DNA of 64,000 nt from Enoplolaimus lenunculus (taxonomy: Eukaryota > Nematoda > Enoplea > Enoplida > Thoracostomopsidae), in contig JASANG010001415.1 in assembly GCA_030248215.1 (NCBI GenBank), positions 186,001-250,000 on the forward strand, written 5' to 3'. Below, one piece after another: positions 32,059 to 40,763 of this stretch (its first letter is position 1; every line of letters begins with the position of its first letter). The notes beneath the pieces are model-generated. The model was not told the DNA's origin and did no database searches. It saw only the letters and a program-made list of their open reading frames with translations. Made by a program: the position numbers and the translations under genes.

Positions 32059-33356
32059 CCCATGTATAGAACAGGGCCGCAGGGCCGGATCGGTTTCCGG
32101 AGGGGCTGTAATAGAGTCAGTTTAAGCTTTAGACTAACTTTTTAGGGTGGAGGAACGAAATATGAACCCCCCTTGGAATTTAAGTAATAAAAATATTCAT
32201 TTTGTAGCTTTTGACGAGCTGAGTTCAGCGGTGCCATTTTTGGCGCTGCAGGGTCCACGGTTCAATAGTTATGGCCCGTTAAATTTTAAGTTTTTACCAT
32301 ACAAAACATGTACACCAACAATCAAATTTGTGTAAAGAATAAATCTGGTTAAGCGTATATTTTAAGAACATTACTCATAGATACTTCCTGTTCGAATCTG
32401 TGAGTGTTTGCACTATCATTTCTAGGGCCATAACTTCTAAACAGTTGGCCATGCAGCCATAAAAACGGTACCGTTGCATTCAGCGCGTCGAGATATATAA
32501 GATGAATTCCCTTGTATCAAAATGCGGCCCATGCAAAGATCAGGGGCGGAGCGTTTTTCCGTCGGACAAGAATAGAATAAGCTTAAGCTTTATTATATTA
32601 TGGCGGGAAATTTAAATTATGGTTGAAAATTTAAATTTTGGCGGGAAAATTCAAATTTTGCGGCAAATTCAAATTTAAAGGGGAAAATTCATAATTTGGC
32701 GGGAAATTCAAATTTTGGCGGGAAATTCAAATTTTGGTTGAAAATTCAAATTTTGGCGGCTAATTCAAATTCAGGCGGGAATATTCAAATTTTGGCGGGA
32801 AATTTAAATTTTGGCGCAAAAATTCAAAATTTGGCGGGAAAATTCGAATTTGGGAGGGAATATTCAAAATTTTAGCGGATTTTCTTATGATAAGTCTTAA
32901 ACTACATAATGAAATATCATATACTTCAAATCCGTCTTGTTGAATATCATATCATATGCTGTTAATTTGGAATATCATATTCACCAATATCTGATTGTCA
33001 CGTAACATTCGAACACTTGTACGACGAGATAACCTGAATACCCGTGCTTTGTATAGCAATATCACATGATATTCGACGTTTGTCTGTCCGAAACATATGA
33101 TGGTAACAAAAATCTATGTTGATGTCGAATCAGCATGTGACAAAACGTGACCCGATTGCCCCAGTTATAACGTGAACCCTGCATTAGGCTTAGGCTTAGG
33201 AATAAGCTTATAATACTGTTCCGCCCCTGTTCTTTACATTGGCCCGTTTACGCATAGACTTAGACCTAGGAAAAGACTCATCCTTAAGCTTAAGCTACAG
33301 GCGTAGGCTTAGGAATAGCTAGTACTACTGTTCCGGCCCTGTTCTATACATGGACC
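32059..33356 (+). mobile_element. Nested MITE-A copies (subfamily 2 split by subfamily 1)
   Basis: A subfamily-2 left end (GGCCCATGTATAGAACAGGG, 32059) pairs with the right end GCCCTGTTCTATACATGG at about 33336-33355. Inside lie a subfamily-1 left end (GGCCCATGCAAAGATCAGGG, about 32527) and its right end (GTTCTTTACATTGGCC, about 33244). That inner copy is itself filled with foreign sequence. Three levels of insertion are implied. Confidence 0.6.
32603..32880. repeat. 19-bp tandem repeat (GGCGGGAAATTCAAATTTT)
   Basis: About 13 degenerate copies of GGCGGGAAATTCAAATTTT lie within the inner MITE-A. The AAATTC/GAATTT parts are near-palindromic. The unit was not seen elsewhere in the window. Confidence 0.75.
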
Positions 33357-33615
33357 GAACAATTTCGTATGGGTACGATATTGTAAACATATAAACATAT
33401 ATACACATATTAAACAAGTTTTAATACACTGGGACTGCAATCGTTTTATCTTGTGATCCATTGACGCGATTCAGTGTTTATTATGTTTTCACTGGTGGAT
33501 GAACTTGGACACATCAGCTTTCAATAATACACATATGTGTTTTATGTACTCTTTTCATTATAGCATTCTGCATGTTCACAGTGTATTTCTTGTTTTATAA
33601 TTAATTTTGTATAGA

Positions 33616-34110
33616 TATCGTAGGCCAGACTGCTATTCAGGCTAATTTTACAGTTAGCCTTGGCCAATTTGCGTTCTGAACAAATAGCAGATTGGCATAG
33701 GCCAATTAGTAATTGGCCTGAATAGCAGATTGGCCTAGGCCAATTAGTAATTGGCCTGAATAGCAGATTGGCCTAGGCCAATTAGTAATTGGCCTGAATA
33801 GTAAATTGGCCTAGGCCAATTAGTAATTGACCTGAATAGCAGATTGGCCTAGGCCAATTAGTAATTGACCTGAATAGCAGATTGGCCTAGGCCAATTAGT
33901 AATTGGCCTGAATAGCAAATTGGCCTGAGCCAATTAGTAATTGGCCTGAATAGCAGATTGGCCTAGGCCAATTAGTAATTGACCTGAATAGCAGATTGGC
34001 CTAGGCCAATTAGTAATTGGCCTGAATAGCAGATTGACCTAGGCCAATTAGTAATTGGCCTGAATAGTAGATTGGCCTAGGCCAATTAATAATGGACCTG
34101 AATGAATAGC
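33616..34110. repeat. 38-bp satellite array grown from MITE-P end
   Basis: The array starts with a MITE-P terminus (TCGTAGGCCAGACTGCTATTC) and continues as about eleven 38-bp units built from CAATTAGTAATTGGCCTGAA and TAGCAGATTGGCCTAGGC. Every segment of the unit occurs at the ends of family P (35367, 36806). Variants GCCTAGGCC/GACCTAGGCC mark drift between units. Confidence 0.82.
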
Positions 34111-34626
34111 AGATATTTCAAAGCAGACAAGGAACTCTATGGTCAAATATCTCAACTGTTGTACATTCTACCATTAGATATAGTGCGGGCCAAGTGCGCT
34201 ATTTTACGGACTTCGTGGGGGTGGTGCCTTCCTGCAAATGTTTTCGCCCCCCCCCCTTCTGGCTGAAAAAATAACCGACAGCCGGCTTTATTTTCGAATT
34301 TCTGTTTGATTTGAAATTAAGGCCCACGTTTTTGCAACACTTTAGGCTTAGGCTTAGGAATACACTTAATCTACTGTTACGCCTCTAAAAGTATGAACAT
34401 TGGCCGCAACTATCATCAGTTTAGTAATACGTTATCAAATTCACAAACGTGTTGCATTTGTTGAACTCAAAATTACTTCAGGAGCGTCACAAATCAAATG
34501 CAAAAAATGTACTAAATTATTACGTCCGGCGCTGTCCGTCATCGTGCGTCACCCGTACGGCGCCGTCCGTCAAAAAAGTATTGCGCAACCCTAAATCTTT
34601 CGCCTTGTCTCATTGTTTTCTTGCCA
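34111..34626. other. Fragments: C-run, MITE-A right end (34342-34404), MITE-I fragment (34522-34593)
   Basis: A CCCCCCCCCC run lies near 34247. TTAGGCTTAGGCTTAGG then TTACGCCTCTAAAAGTA and ACATTGGCC make a subfamily-3 right end. CGTCCGGCGCTGTCCGTC with CGGCGCCGTCCGTC is a family-I half. No gene. Confidence 0.5.
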
Positions 34627-34725
34627 AATATATATGTATATATAATATATAATATATACATACATATATATTATATAGATACATATATATTTATATTATA
34701 TATACTTATTTAGTTTTATATATAC
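34627..34725. repeat. TATATA microsatellite
   Basis: An irregular ATATATAATATATA tract ending about 34725. Confidence 0.82.
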
Positions 34726-35366
34726 ATTGATTCAAATCAGTGTTATTGATATATACACAACGTAATCGAACGCTTTCGTTTGATATTTAATTCATGCACT
34801 TTTGTACTATTTTGATAGATTAAAACACATTGTTTTAACAATGGCCAATGTTGATTATAGAGGCCGAGTGCCAGCCTGCCCATCGTAAGACTGCATGAAC
34901 TGACCCCTGAACTTAATGGTTTGGTGGATAGTGGCTTTTAGGTTTATAGCTACCTCACGTTACCACGCAGGCTAAAACATTTTTCAGAAATGGCATACAA
35001 CGGTTTTTGATGACTTACAGACAATGTTGGAAATTTTTCTAGGGGGGGGGGCAAAATTGTTCCGCGAGGGGTCCTGCCGCTGAGCTCCACCCCCGTGGCC
35101 ACATTGTGGGCTTAGAATTAGGTTCAGGCTTATATTTAAGGTTACGTTTCGGGTTATAGTTAGGTTAAAGTTTAGGCTCAGGCTTTGACATGTCAATTAA
35201 ATTTTGGATTACAAATTGTCGGGCTAAGAATTGTGATACCATTTCAGTACAGTTTTAAAGGTTATGAGTGGGACTCGGAGTTCGAATTTTACCTTTAAAT
35301 TAATACATATTAGACAAAATTGAAAATATTCATGTGCAAAATCCATAAAATAGTGTCTGTTGCATG
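34726..35366. other. No gene; MITE-G-like G-run region near 35040
   Basis: ATGTTGGAAATTTTTCTAGG then nine G bases and GGGTCCTGCCGCTGAGC resemble an inverted family-G core. Pseudo-TTAGGTT runs follow at 35120-35180. Confidence 0.3.
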
Positions 35367-35658
35367 TGTCGCAGGCCAATCTGCTATTCAGGCCCATCAC
35401 TAATTGGCCTAGGTTAATCGGCTATTCTAAGCAAATACGTAGCAGTTTGGCATAAACTAAATAGCGATTATAACATGTAGCAAAACAACAGTAATGTAAA
35501 ACCAACGCTGATTGGTTAACGGTATTTCGTTAATAATCAGATCTGATTGGTTAACGGTATTTCGATTATAATCAAATCTGATTGGTCTACAAGTTCAATA
35601 ACAGTTTAGCTTACGCGAAACTGTTATTATACATGAAATAGCAGATTGGCATACGACA
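35367..35658. mobile_element. MITE-P copy
   Basis: It starts TGTCGCAGGCCAATCTGC and ends GCAGATTGGCATACGACA. Inside are CTAATTGGCCTAGG and two 45-bp direct copies containing CTGATTGGTTAACGGTAT. Its ends carry the sequence amplified in the 38-bp and 21-bp arrays. Confidence 0.72.
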
Positions 35659-35871
35659 TCATGTATGAAATGACCAGAAATGTTTTACAATGGTCTCTAA
35701 AGTATTATATATTATTTTGTTATCAATGTATTTGCTATACAGTATTTATTAGATCTGGTTTTGCCCTGCAAGGGCGTACGTTGTGTATTTTATGTTAAGT
35801 TTTATGCTGTTCTATTAATATAAACATCAGATGGTGGTGTTACTTTTTTGATGAAACTATTACAATGTTTA

Positions 35872-36065
35872 TATTTGTATATGTATGTATATATGTATAT
35901 ATGGATATATGTATATATATATATGGATATATGGATATATGTATATATGTATATTTGGATATATGTATATGTGCATATATGTATTTGTGTATATATGTAT
36001 AAATGTAAATATGCATATATGTATATATGTAGATATACGTATGTATGTATATGTATATATGTTTA
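35872..36065. repeat. TATATG/GGATATATG microsatellite
   Basis: TGTATATATG and TGGATATATG units alternate over 190 bp. Tyr/Ile/Met frames on both strands are artefacts. Confidence 0.88.
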
Positions 36066-36487
36066 CGTTATTATGATAATAATACGTACACAGGGTCATC
36101 TGACTGACATTGTATATTTTAGGACACTTGCAAATTTTTTGCGAAATTCATTTTAGGCAACGCGTTTTAGTGTTGTCGCACAACTGAAACACTACACAGA
36201 CGCTGAAACAATACCTACGTTTTTGTGTCGGTTAGTCTTTTTTAATTGGGGGACACTTAATCAAATCGGTGTGAATGATAGTATAATAGGGTGGCAGTCG
36301 GGATTTGTACTTGGGGAGGGGGTTAGAAGTTAGCTCAGGAGCAAATTTGCTCGTGTAGAATTATATTATGGTATGTTAGAAATAGCATTACTAGTTTTAT
36401 TTTAGTAAATTTATGTGTAGGGCTGGGCATTGGCAGCAGAATCGGCTTTGGTAATTGGCATTTTAATATAAACTGGCCCGTCGCTGT

Positions 36488-36770
36488 TGACCAGGTTGCG
36501 GACTGGTCGCTAACGGTGGGAGTGGGACTCAGTGACCCCTGGAAACATTACGCCCTCTCCCCCAAGAAAATTTTCAACCGTGCTTGTAGGTCAACGAAAA
36601 CCCTTGTATACCCGTCCTAAATAGTTTTAGCCCCTCATAGCAAGGTAAGGTGGATACGCGCTTGCCAGGGTGTAACCGATATCCGTTTCCGGGCCAGGGT
36701 GTAACCGATATCAGGTTTCCGGTAGAAATCGGTGTCGTTTTTGTTGTGGCAATACTAGAAAATACCGTAA
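36488..36770. mobile_element. MITE-G copy followed by MITE-C-variant ends
   Basis: GCTTGTAGGTCAACGAAAACC identifies family G (36488-36665). It abuts two direct copies of CCAGGGTGTAACCGATATC (36666, 36704), a GATATC variant of the family-C terminus also seen near 47526 and 62745. Confidence 0.52.
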
Positions 36771-36805
36771 TTTTTACGGTCTAAATTAGTTACTAATCAC
36801 GTATA

Positions 36806-37030
36806 TGTCGTAGGCTAATTTACTATTCAGGCCAATTACCTATTGGTCTAGGCCAATCTGCTATTTTGCGTAATAGCGATTTCGCCTAGGCTAAACTGCT
36901 ATTAAACTTATAGACCAATCAGATTTCATTATTTGGACAGACAATTATACCGTTAACCAATCAGCGTTTAGTAGATTGTCCTAGCTCAATAGGTAATTAG
37001 TTGACGTCAATAGCAGATTGGCCTACGACA
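36806..37030. mobile_element. MITE-P copy flanked by TA
   Basis: The ends TGTCGTAGGCTAATTTAC and GATTGGCCTACGACA are inverted, with TA immediately outside both. At 225 bp it is the most compact copy. A TA duplication is plausible but not proven. Confidence 0.7.
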
Positions 37031-37325
37031 TATATATTAAGCAATTTTTTATTACAGATATGAAATATTTACGTAAACCATGACGTATCTTTTAGTCGAG
37101 TTGCCTAAATTCTAACGAGCCTAACTGGCATAGGCATTTGTGTCGGAAGACTAAAATTTTTGTTAAGATGGTTTTCGCTCGCTTTGTTTGCAAATTTATT
37201 TCAGTATTACATATTGCGCTCGGTCTGCTGCATGGGAAATTTCTCGATGCGCCAAATATTTCATAGCCAGTGTCGTAGTGGGACTACATGTATTGAACGA
37301 AGTTTGAACATACTTAAGCAATTAA

Positions 37326-37588
37326 GCCGTATTCACGCGTGCAAGTTTTTGCTACGAGAACTTGAAGGTGCACGTAGCACTTGAAAGTTTTGTCCAAAAT
37401 CTCGTTTGAAAAGTAAATAATTCATTGAAAATCATAGTTAGGAATTTAGTTCACATATGCGAACAACCATGCAAGTTCACTGAATTTCTGGCAGCCGCTT
37501 TATGATTGGCTGATGAAAAAATGCAACTTCTTCATGTAATTTGCAGCTGCAATTTCTCGCAGCAAAAACTTGCACGTGTGAATAGGGT
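37326..37588. mobile_element. MITE-J copy with TTAA on both sides
   Basis: TTAA lies at 37322-37325 and 37589-37592. The inverted ends are GTATTCACGCGTGCAAG and CTTGCACGTGTGAATA. This is the clearest case for piggyBac-type insertion in the family. Confidence 0.74.
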
Positions 37589-37593
37589 TTAAG

Positions 37594-38075
37594 CTAATAT
37601 GCAAATTAGTTATTAATACAGATTCCTCGCACTCACGAACCCCTTAGAATTGAAATTAAATTGCTTGTAACCCTAATAATTAGTGAAATATGGTAAAAAG
37701 TCCCAATTTAGGCTTAACCAATTAAGCAAATATGCAAATTGATTAATAGGTAACTAGTCATTTATCGGTTCTGGAGGTTTACAAACATTTTATTTAGATT
37801 ATTCGTAATCAAAAACCCTTTAGTACTAAAATTACATTGCTTGTAACCGTAATAATTAGTGAAATATCTTAAAAAGTCCCAATTTAGGCTCAACCAATTA
37901 TGCAAATTAGCCTGTAGCTAATAAACGGCTTTAAATTTTAAAACACTAATGCGAGGTTAATATCCCAGGATGACAGGCTTTCAAACAAACGAAAGTTTAT
38001 CAAAATCGGTTCAGCCGTTACTGAGATTCTTTTCGGACGGACGGACGGACATCCACCTTTCTACCCGCGGGCACA
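37594..38075. repeat. Tandem ~165-bp K repeats with GGTTCAGCCG tail
   Basis: Two to three diverged units contain CAAATTAGTTATTA, TTATCGGTT(C/T)(T/C)GGAGGTTT and CTTGTAACCCTAATAATTAG. They end in AAAATCGGTTCAGCCGTTAC and (GGAC)n, a tail style common in dispersed repeats of invertebrates. Related units form the core of the element at 46088-47450. Confidence 0.62.
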
Positions 38076-38109
38076 AAATATAAAACGCTTCGAGAAACTC
38101 CGAGCTTCG

Positions 38110-38272
38110 TTTCGCTCAACAACTTATAATAATCTGAAATTTCATCGACTCGACCAATTGGTCGATCATCAATATTATACTTAGGCATCGGCTTAGCATT
38201 AAGATTATGCTTGGATTTAATGATAGGCTTTAGAATATTGTTGACCGACAACGTTGTCGGGCGATGAATTGG
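38110..38272. mobile_element. MITE-Q copy, diverged
   Basis: Left CATCGACTCGACCAATTGG and right GTTGACCGACAACGTTGTCG belong to the CGTCGACC-type family best seen at 52731-52911. The core has CTTAGGCATCGGCTTAGC. Confidence 0.5.
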
Positions 38273-38602
38273 TCTCGTTGATACGATCGTTAAGAGTTGT
38301 CAGGGGGTAAAGGTTCGTTTGAGGCGGTCCCAGCCATCTGTGTACCGTTTTGCCTGCGTTGTAAAGTTGCGTATATCAGCATTTTAGCTGTAGTGTTGTA
38401 TTTTTGCGCGATAAAAATTATTTGTTACACTTTACTACAGTGGTTTGTGTACAACGGAAGTTTTGGGGGGTGTGGTGGTCGTCGCTTGCCTTTATACAGT
38501 GTATGGTTTCTGTATAGTCAGAAGATGCAGGGAGGGTGGTGGATAAACGGTAATATATCCGTAGAAAATTTTGGACACTAGAAAAATACGACAAGCTGTA
38601 GA

Positions 38603-38758
38603 ATAGGCTTAGGCGTAGGCGTAGGCTTAGGCGTAGGCGTAGGCTTAGGCGTAGGTTTAGGCTTAGGTTTAGGCTTAGGCTGAGGCTTAGGCTTATGCGT
38701 AGGCTTAGGCTTAGGTTTAGGCTTAGGCTTGGGCTTAGGCGTAGGTTTAGGCTTAATA
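38603..38758. repeat. TTAGGC/GTAGGC minisatellite
   Basis: An almost uninterrupted run of about 25 hexamers (TTAGGC, GTAGGC, TTAGGT) without recognisable MITE ends. It is the longest telomere-like array here, but the mixed hexamers argue against telomeric origin. Confidence 0.8.
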
Positions 38759-38859
38759 ACTGGCAGGGGTCAAAACAATTTACTCGTCCGTTACGTTCGA
38801 TTGCAAAACCTGCTAAATTTCGTTAGTTCGTCTCGATATATGAAACCCTGGCTACGCTC

Positions 38860-39262
38860 TCAAGGCTCGTAACCAGCTCACTTCGCTACGGTGGATTTGC
38901 TAAAAATTGTTCAACAGGGGCATACAAACGTTTTCGTTGACAAGCAAGGTTGAAACGTTTCTAGGGGGCATTAAAAATTTTCCCAGGCGGACTCATCCCA
39001 GCTGCCTGCCCCCTCTTGGGCTCATTCCAGATCACTCCCCCCTTGTTGGTTACGAAACCGCTGTGACGCCGGTTGTGTACAGTGTTTATGTAAAGGTGTT
39101 CGTTGACAAGCAAGGTTGAAACGTTTCAAGGGGGATTAAAAATTTTCCCAGGTGGGCTTATCCCAGCTGCCCGCCCCCTCTTGGGCTCATTCCAGATGCC
39201 CCCCCTTGTTGGCTACGAAACAGCTGCGACGCCTGTTGTGTACAGTGTTTGTGTATATTATT
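38860..39262. repeat. 166-bp direct duplication of a MITE-G segment
   Basis: CGTTGACAAGCAAGGTTGAA occurs at 38935 and 39101, and the sequences that follow stay parallel through CCCCCTCTTGGGCTCATTCC to TGTACAGTGTTT. It represents two tandem inverted-orientation family-G copies. Confidence 0.68.
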
Positions 39263-39420
39263 ATTTTGTAAGTTTGTCTGCGAAACACGACGAGAACGTT
39301 GTTAAAATAGCTGAAAATATATTAACGTTGTGTATATATTTATACTGTAAAACACCAGTGGTTTGTCGGCTATTTTTTAATATGGAAGAACAACACTAAA
39401 ATTTTATATTATGCGACAGC

Positions 39421-39587
39421 CGGGACCATAGCCCATCAGGGGGCCGGCGAAGGCTCAGCCACCCCCCATGGAAAAATTTTCGTTAAGCATAGAAAAGTTT
39501 CAAATTCGGTTGTAAGTCAACGAATCCCGTTGTAAGCGTGTGTTGAGAAAATTTTAGCCAGCCCTAGCAAAGGTGAGCTGGCTACGA
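39421..39587 (+). mobile_element. MITE-G copy
   Basis: It opens GCCGGGACCATAGCCC and closes GGTGAGCTGGCTACGAGG. The core is GGTTGTAAGTCAACGAATCCC. Confidence 0.58.
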
Positions 39588-39727
39588 GGGCGGTGAGCGC
39601 TTGACGAAGACCATAAGCAACAAAGTATTGTTAACGGTTTATACTGCTGGGTCGCGCCGTATTGTCAACTGTGTATAGCAACTATCATCAGTAATTGGTT
39701 TTCAAACTTACTAACTATTGTAGTTAT

Positions 39728-39860
39728 GGCCGATGTATTGAACAGTGCCGGAACGTTTTCCTGCGGGGCTGTAATAGAGTACGTTCAACGTTTAGATTGT
39801 TTTTTGCTTAGGCTTAGGCTTAGGCTTAGGCTGAGGAATATGCTTATACTACAGTTCAGG
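39728..39860 (+). mobile_element. MITE-A copy, right end lost
   Basis: GGCCGATGTATTGAACAGTG and GTAATAGAGTACGTTC lead into five TTAGGC units and GGAATATGCTTATACTAC, then homology stops before the usual right terminal repeat. Confidence 0.6.
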
Positions 39861-39917
39861 AATTGATAACAATCGAGTTGTATGTTTAAATCTAATATTA
39901 AACAAAGTATGGCAATT

Positions 39918-40217
39918 AGGGTTGCGTTTTACTTGACGTCCGGCGCCGTCCGTCACCGTGCATGACCCGTACGGCCCGGTCCGTCACCGTACGTCACCCG
40001 TACGTCACCGTCCGTTACCCGTACGGCGCCGTCCGTTACCCGTATGGCGCCGTCCGTCACCAAACGTTATCGTACGTGAGTTATTTGCGTACAATACCAC
40101 AGGATTACGGACGGCGCCGCACGGTAACGGACGGCGCCGCACGGTAACGGACGGTGCCGCACGGTAACGGACGGCGCCGCACGGTAACGGACGGCGCCGC
40201 ACGTCGACAAAAGTACA
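39918..40217. mobile_element. MITE-I copy, GC-rich palindrome 490 bp upstream of BCL11 start
   Basis: It begins AGGGTTGCGTTTTACTTGAC. The left half repeats CGCCGTCCGTTACCCGTA. The right half has five near-exact 20-bp units of the type CGGACGGCGCCGCACGGTAA (40107-40204), complementary to the left. It is a CpG-dense fold-back in AT-rich DNA, close to where the BCL11 promoter should lie. Confidence 0.75.
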
Positions 40218-40577
40218 CCACAGCCATGACAACTGTTGCTAACTATTTTTAGACCCCGTTCCGTATTAATTAACGTTACGCACCCACCGTGGTGATGTTA
40301 TATCAAATTGTGTACATATTAATATAACATGCACAGTACTGTATTGCCAAGCGCAACCCTCGAAATCAATTTGCTGCGGTCAATATTTCTCTTTCGATTC
40401 AACTCATTTATATGGCGACATTTTCAACGTCAGCTCCTGCCACAGAGTCAGACGCTGCTGCTGCCACGGTGCGACGACGACGTCCTGGGAAGCGCGTCGA
40501 CAACACCCGAGTGGCGGTCAACAAAACAATTATTGCAACTCGGTTGCATCATACGTTGTCGCGTGTCGCTGCTCGGA

Positions 40578-40671
40578 ATGCAACAACAACAACAGCAACA
40601 GCAGCAACAACGACAGCAACAACAACTGCAACTGCAACAGCAACAACAACAACAACTGCAACAACAACTGC

Positions 40672-40705
<34 letters not shown>
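40578..40705 (+). repeat. CAA/GCAACAA microsatellite abutting BCL11 start codon
   Basis: An interrupted (CAA)n with CAG and CTG-C variants runs directly into the ATG of MSRRKQ. In the ATG frame it reads Thr/Ala; in the +1-shifted frame it reads Gln. An in-frame upstream ATG lies at 40412. It is most simply 5' UTR. Confidence 0.85.
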
Positions 40706-40708
<3 letters not shown>

Positions 40709-40763
40709 TCACGCCGTAAACAAGATAAGCCAACACAAATCAGTGTAACATTGGATAATCGAA
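40706..40763 (+). CDS. BCL11: BCL11 coding exon 1 (MSRRKQ NuRD motif)
   Basis: The ATG is chosen because RRKQxKP must be N-terminal to work as the RBBP4-binding motif, and all known relatives start MSRRKQ. The donor AA|GTAAGT is near consensus and leaves one base of the split Ile codon. The exon size (58 nt) and phase resemble the vertebrate first exon. Confidence 0.86.

Noticed and set aside
33616-34110. CRISPR array
   Set aside because: Units are contiguous without unique spacers and the organism is eukaryotic. The array is a satellite.
38603-38758. Interstitial telomere or chromosome-fusion scar
   Set aside because: The hexamers are mixed (TTAGGC, GTAGGC, TTAGGT) and the same motif is the core of a MITE family across the window, so a transposon origin is simpler.
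40329-40748. 139-codon Gln-rich protein frame
   Set aside because: It is the shifted frame of the CAA run. The frame supported by homology is the one containing MSRRKQ.
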